A stretch of DNA of 8,263 nucleotides from Planctomycetota bacterium (GCA_020425885.1 JAGQRA010000540.1:1-8263); one strand, 5' to 3'. Counted from the stretch's first letter, positions 1-6,948 are shown. Numbers and translations: made by a program. The notes: generated from the letters alone by a model not told the origin.

Positions 1-992
1 CCTTGTGCCAGCTCGACGAAGTTCGAGTGCGCGAAGAAGTCCTCGATGGTGTGAAAGGCGTTGCCGACGTGCGCGAACGAGCCGGCATCCGGCGCGTCCT
101 TCGCCACCGCCGCCAGCAGCTCGGCGTGGATGTACTGCGGTGCCGTGGTCCGTGGCTTGCCGGGCCTGGGCGGCAGCGGGATCTTGCGCGCGGTCCACTG
201 CCTGGTGTGGTCGTCCCAGACCTTGTCGTAGTCGTCCTGGCTGACCCAGCGGTCGTTGGCCCGATCGAAGACGAAGTTGTCGAAGTGCTCGTGCCGAGCA
301 TAGCCGCCGAATCTGGTCGCCTGACCCAGCAACAGCGCATTGGCGATCATGGGCAGCTGGCTGTAGTCACGGTGCGTGTTGCCTTCCTCGATGGCGGCGA
401 GCTGCTCCGCGGTGAAGAGCTTCTGCAACGCGGCCTCCTCGATGACGTGATGGTCGACGTCGGCGAAACGTTGCGGCACGCCATGCGTCGCGGTGGCACG
501 CACGCGCGGACCAGTGCCTGGCCATCGCGCCGGATCGGATCGGCCCGCACCCGTCTGCTGCACGACATGCGTCAGCTCATGCGCCAACAGCCGTCGACCC
601 TCGCGGGTGTCGGGTGCGTATCGACCGGCGCCGAACACGACGTCGTGCCCGACGGTGTAGGCCTGGGCGCTCGAGGCGCGCGCCGATCGATCGGCCGTGG
701 AGTCGGTGTGCACCCTGACCCGCGAGAAGTCGTGGCCGAAGCGCGACTCCATGAACGCGCGGGTCGCCGTCGGCAGCGGTCGGCCCGTCGAGCCGCCGGA
801 TCGACTCTCCCGGCGCGCCGCGTCGCGAGGCCGATCGCTGCGATGCGGGCCCGGCTCGGGCATCTGCACGATTCGCGCGGCCATGCGATCGGCCTCCTGC
901 TCGCAGGCATCGGGGCGGGCACCGATGCGCGGTCTGGAAAAAGGAAGCGGGTTCGGTACTCCAGGGTCCCGGGCGCGAGCGAAGGTGCGCAT
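1..992 (-). CDS. DUF4157 (eCIS core) - HET-C-like putative effector, 3' end outside window
   Basis: Frame read from ATG at 992-990 without a stop to the left edge: 330 codons, C-terminus missing. Residues about 28-45 have the acidic lead-in common before DUF4157 (EQEADRMAARIV). Residues about 68-147 are a clear DUF4157 domain: GRPLP, FMESRFGHDFSRVRVHTD, SARA, AYTVGHDVVFGAG, then LLAHELTHVVQQ with an intact HExxH at 138-142. After a short linker, residues about 178-330 resemble the HET-C family: HHVIEEAAL (181-189), GNTHRDYSQ (204-212), HEHFDNF (234-240) and GNAFHTIEDFFAHSNFVEL (310-328). Known of the family: DUF4157 is an N-terminal module of proteins associated with extracellular contractile injection systems and often precedes toxin domains; HET-C takes its name from a fungal incompatibility protein. 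Inferred: an exported or injected effector, perhaps membrane-active. No signal peptide and no clear Shine-Dalgarno are visible; no other start codon lies just upstream in frame. The helicase gene ends 46 bp upstream on the same strand. Domain calls are by eye: DUF4157 very secure, HET-C probable. Confidence 0.9.
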   Translation of the reverse strand, partial: MRTFARARDPGVPNPLPFSRPRIGARPDACEQEADRMAARIVQMPEPGPHRSDRPRDAARRESRSGGSTGRPLPTATRAFMESRFGHDFSRVRVHTDSTADRSARASSAQAYTVGHDVVFGAGRYAPDTREGRRLLAHELTHVVQQTGAGRSDPARWPGTGPRVRATATHGVPQRFADVDHHVIEEAALQKLFTAEQLAAIEEGNTHRDYSQLPMIANALLLGQATRFGGYARHEHFDNFVFDRANDRWVSQDDYDKVWDDHTRQWTARKIPLPPRPGKPRTTAPQYIHAELLAAVAKDAPDAGSFAHVGNAFHTIEDFFAHSNFVELAQ

Positions 993-1038
993 GGCGGTGG
1001 ATATACCGGTTGTCGGCGGCGGATGCTCGGGGGGGGCG

Positions 1039-2580
1039 TCAGGGCGTGGCGTCGCCGGCGTGCTTCGCCTTGCGCTCACGCAGCAGTTCCTTGGCCTCGT
1101 CGAAGTAGAGGTCGCGCGCATCGATGCCGTGCCGGGCGAGCTGTCTGGCCTGCTTGGGGGTGCAGAGCCCGACCGCCTTGCGGTCGAGCAACGCCTCGCG
1201 CATGGCTTCCGCCTCGCGGCGTGAGAGCTGCGCCACCTCGTCGGTCGGCAGGCCGGCGCGGCGGAAGAACTCGAGTTGCGCCGGCGTGGCGCGTTCGCCG
1301 CCGCGCGACCGTCGTGTATGGGCGGCGAGATCGATGCCGACGTGGGCGAACGGATCGCGGCGCTCGAGCTGATAGGCGACCGTGGCCGCGGCCGCCTCCT
1401 GTTCCTGCTGCGCCAGCTCGAGCGCGCGCTCGAGCGCGATCGCCTGACCTTCGGCGCTGGCCTCTGCGGCGATGCGGCGGGCGCGTTGCTGCACCTCGGC
1501 ATCGGCGGCGGCGAAGATGTCGACCGCCTGCGCCAGCGAGTGGCGGCAGTTGGCGGGCACGAAGTCCAGCACCAGCAGGTCCCGCTTGCCCTTCGCGATG
1601 CGCGTGCCGCGGCCGACCATCTGGGCGTAGAAGGATCGCGACAGCACCGGCCGGGCGATGGCGACCAGCGCGATGTCCGGCACGTCGAAGCCCTCGGTGA
1701 ACAGCGCGCAGTTGACGAGGACCTTGATCTCACCGCGGCGGAAGCGGGCGAGGATCGGGGCTCGCAGCTCGTACGACGTTGCGCCGTCGAGGGCGGCGGC
1801 GAAGTCGGCATCGGCGGCGAGCTCGTTCATCACGCGGCACAGCGCGTGGGCGTGCGCCACCGAGGCGGCGAACACTATGGCCGGGCGCAAGCCGCGCTCG
1901 CGCAGGATCGGGGTCGCGATCTCGGCGAGGTGCGGTTCGCGGATCAGGATGCTCTCGACGTCTGCGGCGGCCAGCTCGCCCGCGATCTTGCGGACGCCGG
2001 AGAAGTCGGCCTCGGTCTTCACCAGGAACGAGCGGATCGGGCACAGCCAGCCGTCCCGGATCGCGGCGCGCATGTCGTATTCGAAGGCGACGGCGGTGAA
2101 GACCTCGCCGAGCGCCTTGCCATCGCCGCGATCGGGCGTCGCGGTCACGCCGAGCAGGTGGGCGTCGAAGTGATCGATCACGGCGCGGTAGGAAGCCGCG
2201 GTCGCGTGATGGGCCTCGTCGATGACGACGATGCGGAAGGCGTCGCGCGGGATGTCGTGCAGCCGTTGCCGCAGCGTCTGGATGCTGGCGACCGCGATCT
2301 TCGGCCGCGAACCGTCCGGCCGCGTCAGGTCGCGGCGGCCGGCCATCTCGACCGCGACGACGTCGTTGCACCAGGCCGCGATCTTCTCGCGCGCCTGCTC
2401 GACGAGCTCCTGGCGGTGGGCGAGCACCAGCACCGGCCCCTTCGCCAGCCGCGAGATCTCGGCGAACAGCACCGTCTTGCCGGTGCCGGTCGGCATCACC
2501 ACCAGCGCCGCACGATGGCGCTGGCGATAGGTCGCGCGAACGGCCTCGAGCGCGGCAGTCTGGTATGGGCGCAGGTTCAT
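1039..2580 (-). CDS. SF2 DEAD/DEAH-box ATP-dependent helicase (RadD/SSL2-like)
   Basis: A 513-residue superfamily 2 helicase that would couple ATP hydrolysis to unwinding or remodelling of nucleic acid in the cytoplasm. Motifs from the ATG at 2580: RPYQ (4-7, Q-like), MPTGTGKT Walker A (29-36), AHRQEL motif Ia (54-59), DEAH motif II (121-124), TATP motif III region (146-149), TEGFDVP motif V (295-301) and QMVGRGTR motif VI (320-327), so both RecA-like lobes are complete. The tail (about 430-505) holds two related helical units beginning ATPAQLEFFRRAG and CTPKQARQLARHG, a tail type seen in other ResIII-type helicases. An in-frame ATG at 2619 would add 13 Arg-rich residues; I prefer 2580 because MNLRPYQ is the usual family N-terminus. 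Neither start has a strong Shine-Dalgarno. It lies between the secreted-protein gene and the DUF4157 gene on the same strand. The exact role (repair, phage defence or other) cannot be read from the sequence. Confidence 0.95.
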   Translation of the reverse strand: MNLRPYQTAALEAVRATYRQRHRAALVVMPTGTGKTVLFAEISRLAKGPVLVLAHRQELVEQAREKIAAWCNDVVAVEMAGRRDLTRPDGSRPKIAVASIQTLRQRLHDIPRDAFRIVVIDEAHHATAASYRAVIDHFDAHLLGVTATPDRGDGKALGEVFTAVAFEYDMRAAIRDGWLCPIRSFLVKTEADFSGVRKIAGELAAADVESILIREPHLAEIATPILRERGLRPAIVFAASVAHAHALCRVMNELAADADFAAALDGATSYELRAPILARFRRGEIKVLVNCALFTEGFDVPDIALVAIARPVLSRSFYAQMVGRGTRIAKGKRDLLVLDFVPANCRHSLAQAVDIFAAADAEVQQRARRIAAEASAEGQAIALERALELAQQEQEAAAATVAYQLERRDPFAHVGIDLAAHTRRSRGGERATPAQLEFFRRAGLPTDEVAQLSRREAEAMREALLDRKAVGLCTPKQARQLARHGIDARDLYFDEAKELLRERKAKHAGDATP

Positions 2581-2623
2581 GGGGACGCGGGCGGCCCGTC
2601 GTGACCGCGCCGGCCTCATCGTG

Positions 2624-2636
2624 CCGGACCGTCCGG
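2624..2636. repeat. 13-bp near-perfect palindrome after the stop of the secreted-protein gene
   Basis: CCGGAC and GTCCGG flank a single central base, starting one base beyond the TAG stop (2640-2638) of the minus-strand secreted-protein gene. In RNA it could form a CCGGA/TCCGG stem with a three-base loop. There is no T-run after it, so it would be a poor Rho-independent terminator; it could instead be a 3' hairpin, an operator-like site, or chance in GC-rich DNA. Confidence 0.3.
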
Positions 2637-2637
2637 T

Positions 2638-4503
2638 CTAATGCAGCAGTTCCGGTGGCAGCCAACGGCCACCTTCGCTGGCCTCGGCGACGAACTGATC
2701 GAAGATCGAACGCGCCGGCTCCTCGTTCGGGAAGTGACGCAGGATCGTCGCCGGCGCCAGCACCATCCACGATTCGATGCCTGGCCCGAACGCGGCGCCC
2801 TGCCCCTGGATCAGCGCGCTGTGGGCCAGCGGATCGACCGGGTCGAAGCCGATGTAGGCCCAGCCCTGCCAGCGCCCATTGGCATCGCGCGCGAAGGCGC
2901 GATCGACGACACAGCGCGCGGCGCGCAGCGCGAGCTGGCGGCCGGCCGGCTGGTTGAACACCTCACAGGCATAGTCGAGACCGTAGGCGCCGAGCGCCTG
3001 TTGGTACGACATCCAGTTGTAGCGCATGCCGGTTGCCTGCAGCCGCGGGTCATCGCGGACGTCCCAGATGTCGGCCGGCTTGCTGCCGAGCATGGGGATC
3101 AGGATGTCGTTGGTGTGCGCGCGCCAGTGAGCGGCGACGCGGTCGGCGAGGCTGCGGTTCTCGAGGCTGTCCCAGATCCAGGCGTGCGCCAGGCCACGCC
3201 AGCCGACCGCCCGTGCCGCGCCGGGGCGGTAGTCGACACCCCACAGCGCGATGCGGGCCTGGACCTCGAGCTCGCGTTGCATCGCCGGTGATCCGGTCGA
3301 TCGCGCAGTGGCGACGGTCGATGCGATCAGCCAGTGCTCCTCGTCGGGTCCGTACCAACCGCCCGGCGCGGCGGTCTGCACCAGCGGTCCCGACTTGCCG
3401 AGCTGCTCGCTGATCCCCGGGTAGCTGTGCGGCCGGCCGTTCCAGATCACGAGGTCGGGATGGGCATCGATCGCGAGGGGCTCGCCGCTGACTTCGAGCA
3501 GGTGGCACGGCCGCTTCTGGCCGTGGAGCGCGACCAGGTAGCGCACGTAGCCGGCACCGAGGCCGGCGGTGCCGGCCGTCATCTCGGCGGCCGGGAAGAC
3601 CTGGTCCTCCTGCGAACCGGTGCGCCCGCTCCAGGCCGCGACCCCGAGCGGCCCGTCGAGCCAGCCATCGAGTCGATCGATCGCGTCGAGGATGTAGTTC
3701 CGTGCCCACAGCAGCGGCTGCGTCGTGAGCTTCGGGTTGCCCTGCGGGTAGAGATTGGCGAGGCCGTAGGCACAGATGCCGGCCGGGGTCGCATTGACCG
3801 CCGCCGCGTCCCACTCGGCCTGCGATCTGATCTTCTCCGTCCAGACGAACGTGACTGGCAGCGACCAGCTCTGGCCATCGGCGAGCACCTCGCCCGAGTT
3901 CAGCATCGGCTGGTTGAAGCCGATGCCCGGGATGAACGTCAACGCCGGTCCGAAGCGGAGCCGCAAGTCGGTAGTGACCGGCGCGAACAGGTCCGGCACG
4001 TTCGGGTTGCTCGCCGTCACCGACACCTCGCCCTGCGCGACGGCGGGCGAGTCCGGGTACCAATGCAGCCAGCAGTCGGCGATGAGCATCGGCGCGATGC
4101 GGGCGCGCAGGTGACCGCTGTAGCCGGCCCCGTCAGGCCGGACGTCAGCGACGCCGAACCGTTCGCCGCCGAGGGTCAGGTGCCCGAAGTAGCTGTCCGG
4201 TTCGGCCGGCAGTGGTTTGAGGTGGAATTCCCACGGCTCCGAGAGTCCGAGGTCGATCGTCCGCACCCGACCGGAGGCGATGGCAAGTCGGACGTCGACG
4301 ATGCGCGTGGTCCGGCCCGTTCGGCGACCAGCGACCCAACGGACATCGCCGACCTTGCCCGATGCCGCGATCGGTTGATCGACCGTGGTCCGGACCCAGC
4401 CTTCGAAGTTGGTTCCGGTGTAGTTGGCGACGTGGATGATCTGTGCCGGCAGGGCCGAGACAGACAGCGAGAGGAGAAAGCATGGGCTCGCGAGTCGAAG
4501 CAA
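2638..4503 (-). CDS. Exported Trp-rich protein of unknown function (621 aa)
   Basis: I do not recognise a family. From the TTG at 4503-4501 the protein begins MLRLASPCFLLSLSVSALPAQ, a standard signal peptide (short basic n-region, hydrophobic core, LPA|Q cleavage site near 20/21), so the mature protein should be periplasmic or outside. The N-terminal third (about 22-240) alternates hydrophobic and polar residues as in beta-sandwich domains. The C-terminal half is rich in Trp and Gly-aromatic motifs (GGWYGPDEEHW, HAWIWDS, MRYNWMSYQQ, RWQGWAY) with helical spacing, which could suit an alpha/alpha-toroid or carbohydrate-binding fold; that is a guess. No transmembrane segment beyond the signal peptide, and no C-terminal sorting motif (no PEP-CTERM or LPXTG). 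An in-frame TTG at 4554 would put 17 polar residues before the signal peptide and has no Shine-Dalgarno, so 4503 is preferred. Divergent from the other exported-protein gene; 57 bp before the helicase start. Confidence 0.85.
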   Translation of the reverse strand: MLRLASPCFLLSLSVSALPAQIIHVANYTGTNFEGWVRTTVDQPIAASGKVGDVRWVAGRRTGRTTRIVDVRLAIASGRVRTIDLGLSEPWEFHLKPLPAEPDSYFGHLTLGGERFGVADVRPDGAGYSGHLRARIAPMLIADCWLHWYPDSPAVAQGEVSVTASNPNVPDLFAPVTTDLRLRFGPALTFIPGIGFNQPMLNSGEVLADGQSWSLPVTFVWTEKIRSQAEWDAAAVNATPAGICAYGLANLYPQGNPKLTTQPLLWARNYILDAIDRLDGWLDGPLGVAAWSGRTGSQEDQVFPAAEMTAGTAGLGAGYVRYLVALHGQKRPCHLLEVSGEPLAIDAHPDLVIWNGRPHSYPGISEQLGKSGPLVQTAAPGGWYGPDEEHWLIASTVATARSTGSPAMQRELEVQARIALWGVDYRPGAARAVGWRGLAHAWIWDSLENRSLADRVAAHWRAHTNDILIPMLGSKPADIWDVRDDPRLQATGMRYNWMSYQQALGAYGLDYACEVFNQPAGRQLALRAARCVVDRAFARDANGRWQGWAYIGFDPVDPLAHSALIQGQGAAFGPGIESWMVLAPATILRHFPNEEPARSIFDQFVAEASEGGRWLPPELLH

Positions 4504-4510
4504 GGTGTCG

Positions 4511-4516
4511 TTCCTT
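4511..4516 (-). promoter_or_regulatory. Shine-Dalgarno that decides a TTG start
   Basis: On the minus strand AAGGAA lies 7 bases before the TTG at 4503-4501. It is the clearest ribosome binding site in the window and places the start exactly at the beginning of the signal peptide. Confidence 0.65.
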
Positions 4517-4698
4517 CGTTGGTGGGGTTTGAATCCCAATGCGCCGCTGCGCAACGAGCAGACCTGCGGGGGCGATGCAGCTCCGAGCTACGCCTCTACG
4601 CACTCTGGCAGAGGAACGGGTGGTCGTTTTCGAATCGTGCTGAGCTTCTGTGCTGCTCGCACGCCCGTCTCGGTAGCGATCGGGGTTGGTGGTGCCGG

Positions 4699-4728
4699 TT
4701 GACGTGTCCGAGCTGGCCCGGGTACGAA
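4699..4728 (+). promoter_or_regulatory. Candidate sigma70-type promoter for the plus-strand exported-protein gene
   Basis: TTGACG (4699-4704, five of six consensus bases) is followed after 18 bases by TACGAA (4723-4728, only three of six matches, but with the key TA and A positions). It would give a leader of about 95 bases before the ATG at 4829. Weak by itself; supported mainly by its place in the divergent intergenic region. The sigma-factor preference of this organism is unknown. Confidence 0.35.
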
Positions 4729-4828
4729 TGACCAATGTTCGGTCGGCAGCATCGAGCCGATGCGGGCTCGCTTGCTTCTCCATCCTTTCCTTCGACCTGC
4801 GCGACTGTTCCGCCGAGAGTTCCAAGCC

Positions 4829-6553
4829 ATGCATCACCTCCTTCCTCTCTCCGTCACTGCATGCCTGCTCGCAGCCGTGGGCAGCGCCCAATCCTCGGTC
4901 GTGGTTCCTGAGGGTTACGCGAACCAGGTCGAGGACAGCAGCAACGTCTTTCCGTTCGGCACGATCAGCCCGATCTATCAGGGGTTGCGCATCCTCCACA
5001 TCTACGACAGCGCCGACTTCACCAACCAGCAGATCAACGTGCCGATCCTGATCACCGGCCTGAAGTGGCGGGCGCAGGACACGACGACGTCCTGGACGGG
5101 CGGTTCGTTTTCCAACGTCACGATCAAGATGTCGACGGCCGCCGTCGATCACCTCGCCGCCTCGATGGTCTATGCCGCCAACCACGGCCCGGACCTCACG
5201 GTGATGCATTCCGGTTCGGTCACGGTGCAAGCCGGCACCGGCAACGGCTACGGCGTTCCGGGCCCGTGGTTCGTCGACGTGCCGTTCGCGACCCCTTTTC
5301 TCTACGATCCGACTACCGGCAACGACCTCTGCATCGACGTCGACAACCTCGGCGTCGCCGCCAACTGGTCGGGTGGATCGACGACCGCGCTGGCGAGCGT
5401 CTCGTCCTCCGGCGTCCCGGCACCGAACGCGCGCCGCGTCTACGCCAGCACCCAGTACCCGAACGCCAACGGCATCGATCAGAACATCCTGGTCTGTGAG
5501 ATCTCCTACGCGCCGGCTGCCGGCTATGCCCAGTCATCGACCTACGGCACGGGCTGCTACCAGACGACCGGCACCTCGTTCTACGAGCTGTTCCCGTCCG
5601 GCGGCAACGATCTCAGCAACACCAGCATGTCGTTGTTCCATTCGCCGGCCGGCTACACGGCGATCGGCGGCATCGCGACGCTGCGGCCGACCGCGGGGGC
5701 CACGGCGCTCGCACTGACCGACAACTCCGAGGTGACGCAGGTGCTCTCCAGCGGCTCGATCCCGTACGGCTACGACGGTTCGGCCACGGCGTTGACGATC
5801 TGCTCGAACGGCTTCGTCGCGGTCGGAACGACGGGTAACGGCACCGGCAGCCAGCCGTCTGCCGGCGTGTTCCTCAACGCCGCTCGGACCGGCTGGTGGT
5901 GCTGGCACGATTACGATCCGGCCGCCACGGGTGGTGGTCGGGTGATGTGGGAGGAGACTGCTTCCTCGGTCTACATCACGTGGGACGGCGTGTTCTCGCG
6001 CGGCACGACCGGGCCCGGCAGCACGTTCCAGTTCCAACTCGAGAAGAGCACCGGCCTCGTCGCCTATGTCTGGGGCACGATCGACAACACCGGCAACGGC
6101 CATCTCATCGGCTTCTCCGAGGGTGGCCCGAGGGCCGACCCCGGCAGCATGGATCTCTCCGTGGCCCTGCAATCGGTGTTCACCAACGACTTCCAGCACG
6201 ACGCGATCGCACTCGGCGCCAGCGCCCGCCCGGTGATCGGCACCTCGATCGCGCTCCAGACGACGCGGATTCCAGCCGGCACCCCGATCGGCGGCACGAT
6301 CATGAGCCTCCTCGAGATCAACCCGGGCGTCGCGATCCCCGGCATGCCCGGCTGCGAGCGCTACGTCGGCCTCGACGCGGTCGTGTTGTTCTTGCCGACG
6401 ACTTCGACGGCTTCGGTGGCCTTCCCGATCCCGGCCAACAACAGCCTCGCCGGCGTCGAGGTCAAAGCCCAGTCGGCGGCGGTCGCTGCCGGCGTCAATC
6501 CGCTGAACGCCGTGGTGTCGAACGGGCTGAAGCTGCTGCTCGACCTCAACTGA
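4829..6553 (+). CDS. Exported beta-rich multidomain protein (574 aa), probably surface or extracellular
   Basis: Function unknown; resembles secreted proteins that I associate with Planctomycetota. The start at ATG 4829 gives MHHLLPLSVTACLLAAVGSAQ, a signal peptide with a likely GSA|Q cleavage (20/21). A weak GAGAG lies 9 bases upstream; an in-frame ATG at 4760 would add 23 Arg-rich residues before the signal and is rejected. Three parts are visible. Residues about 23-228: beta domain opening VPEGYANQVEDSSNVFPFG and containing PFATPFLYDPTTGNDLCIDVDN. Residues about 238-450: starts YGTGCY..SFYELFP..NDLSNTSM, then ICSNGFVAVG (324-333), VYITWDGV (381-388), STFQFQLEKSTGLVAYVWG (398-416) and HLIGFSEG, an order resembling nidogen-like beta domains. 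Residues about 460-574: a C-terminal beta domain ending VNPLNAVVSNGLKLLLDLN. A few Cys (168, 223, 243, 325, 358, 509) could form disulphides. No sortase, PEP-CTERM or type IX tail motif is obvious. Convergent with the Dabb gene, 33 bp away. Confidence 0.88.
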   Translation: MHHLLPLSVTACLLAAVGSAQSSVVVPEGYANQVEDSSNVFPFGTISPIYQGLRILHIYDSADFTNQQINVPILITGLKWRAQDTTTSWTGGSFSNVTIKMSTAAVDHLAASMVYAANHGPDLTVMHSGSVTVQAGTGNGYGVPGPWFVDVPFATPFLYDPTTGNDLCIDVDNLGVAANWSGGSTTALASVSSSGVPAPNARRVYASTQYPNANGIDQNILVCEISYAPAAGYAQSSTYGTGCYQTTGTSFYELFPSGGNDLSNTSMSLFHSPAGYTAIGGIATLRPTAGATALALTDNSEVTQVLSSGSIPYGYDGSATALTICSNGFVAVGTTGNGTGSQPSAGVFLNAARTGWWCWHDYDPAATGGGRVMWEETASSVYITWDGVFSRGTTGPGSTFQFQLEKSTGLVAYVWGTIDNTGNGHLIGFSEGGPRADPGSMDLSVALQSVFTNDFQHDAIALGASARPVIGTSIALQTTRIPAGTPIGGTIMSLLEINPGVAIPGMPGCERYVGLDAVVLFLPTTSTASVAFPIPANNSLAGVEVKAQSAAVAAGVNPLNAVVSNGLKLLLDLN

Positions 6554-6586
6554 AAGGCCGTCGGCCCGCGCCGCCAGCACGGCCGG
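6554..6586. other. Short convergent intergenic gap with weak hairpin potential
   Basis: Two converging genes stop 33 bp apart. GGCCG at 6556-6560 can pair with CGGCC at 6580-6584 across a 19-base GC-rich loop, and GGCC-GTC-GGCC at 6556-6566 could form a small hairpin, but there is no T-run on either strand. I see no credible intrinsic terminator, although transcription of both genes must end at or beyond this point. Confidence 0.3.
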
Positions 6587-6913
6587 TCAGCGCGTGACCA
6601 GCACGGTGTCGAACACGCGCACCGACTTCCAGTTGTCGCGGTTGGCAGCGATGAACTGCAGGTGTTCCGGCGCGGTCTGGTAGGCGTCGTGCGCGGCGCG
6701 GTCGGTGAAGCGGACGTGCAGCGAGACGTCGTAATCGCGGTCGTTGACGTCGCGCGTCAGTTCCTCGTCGCGGTTGCCGGCCACCAGGGACTCGACCCCG
6801 GCGATGCCGGCGAGCTTGTCGTGGCACGCGTCGATCAGGGTCTGCCGGGCGGCCGGCGAGGCATCGACGAGGGCGAAGTAGACATCATGAACGAGGCCGG
6901 GATTCTTGGGCAT
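6587..6913 (-). CDS. Dabb-domain (stress-responsive alpha/beta barrel) small protein
   Basis: A 108-residue protein from ATG 6913. The pattern fits a single Dabb (ferredoxin-like, dimeric barrel) domain: a first strand with LVHDVYFAL (7-15, the conserved early His), a helix rich in Ala/Leu, LAGIAGVESLVAG (34-46), the strand DYDVSLHVRFTD (60-71), the helix AAHDAYQTAPEHLQFI (73-88, with the usual Tyr..Pro-x-His) and the last strand VRVFDTVL (98-105). The length is typical for the family. Dabb proteins are cytoplasmic dimers; some are enzymes, many have unknown function, and they often sit beside oxidoreductase genes in catabolic clusters. Here it is the last gene of the minus-strand set, 35 bp after the SDR. 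No Shine-Dalgarno is visible. The specific reaction or ligand cannot be inferred. Confidence 0.88.
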   Translation of the reverse strand: MPKNPGLVHDVYFALVDASPAARQTLIDACHDKLAGIAGVESLVAGNRDEELTRDVNDRDYDVSLHVRFTDRAAHDAYQTAPEHLQFIAANRDNWKSVRVFDTVLVTR

Positions 6914-6948
6914 GGTCGAGATCGCACTGGCGGCGAAAGACGGGAACT

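Larger units (their letters stand above)
4504..4828. other. 325-bp divergent intergenic region between two exported-protein genes
   Basis: Both flanking genes start from here in opposite directions, so it must contain or abut their control sequences. It looks less GC-extreme than the genes and holds no frame with protein-like composition or recognisable motif. A candidate plus-strand promoter is listed separately; on the minus strand I can see the ribosome binding site but no convincing -35/-10 pair. No direct-repeat array, riboswitch or RNA gene is evident. Confidence 0.6.

Noticed and set aside
3..1700. A 565-codon open frame on the plus strand
   Set aside because: Antisense to the DUF4157-HET-C gene and the helicase, both with clear domain motifs; Arg/Ala/Gly-rich translation with no domain; explained by the high GC third-position bias.
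1276..2604. A 442-codon plus-strand open frame opposite the helicase
   Set aside because: Composition is low-complexity (Gly/Arg/Asp/Val), no motif; the minus strand has a full set of SF2 helicase motifs.
1730..2770. A 346-codon minus-strand frame overlapping the helicase
   Set aside because: It is the helicase read in a shifted frame; Arg-rich and without motifs.
4522..4540. tRNA T-loop-like stretch (GGGGTTTGAATCCCA)
   Set aside because: The T-loop is TTTGAAT rather than TTCRANN, the stem has a mismatch, and no acceptor, D or anticodon arm surrounds it.
3334..4731. A 465-codon plus-strand open frame opposite the 621-aa exported protein
   Set aside because: Starts inside the opposite gene, crosses the divergent intergenic region, has no recognisable domain.
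4145..5230. A 361-codon minus-strand frame spanning the divergent intergenic region
   Set aside because: Overlaps the starts of both exported-protein genes, is highly charged and lacks motifs or a plausible start site.
5534..6580. A 348-codon minus-strand frame opposite the 574-aa exported protein
   Set aside because: Arg/Ala/Gly-rich shadow of the plus-strand gene.
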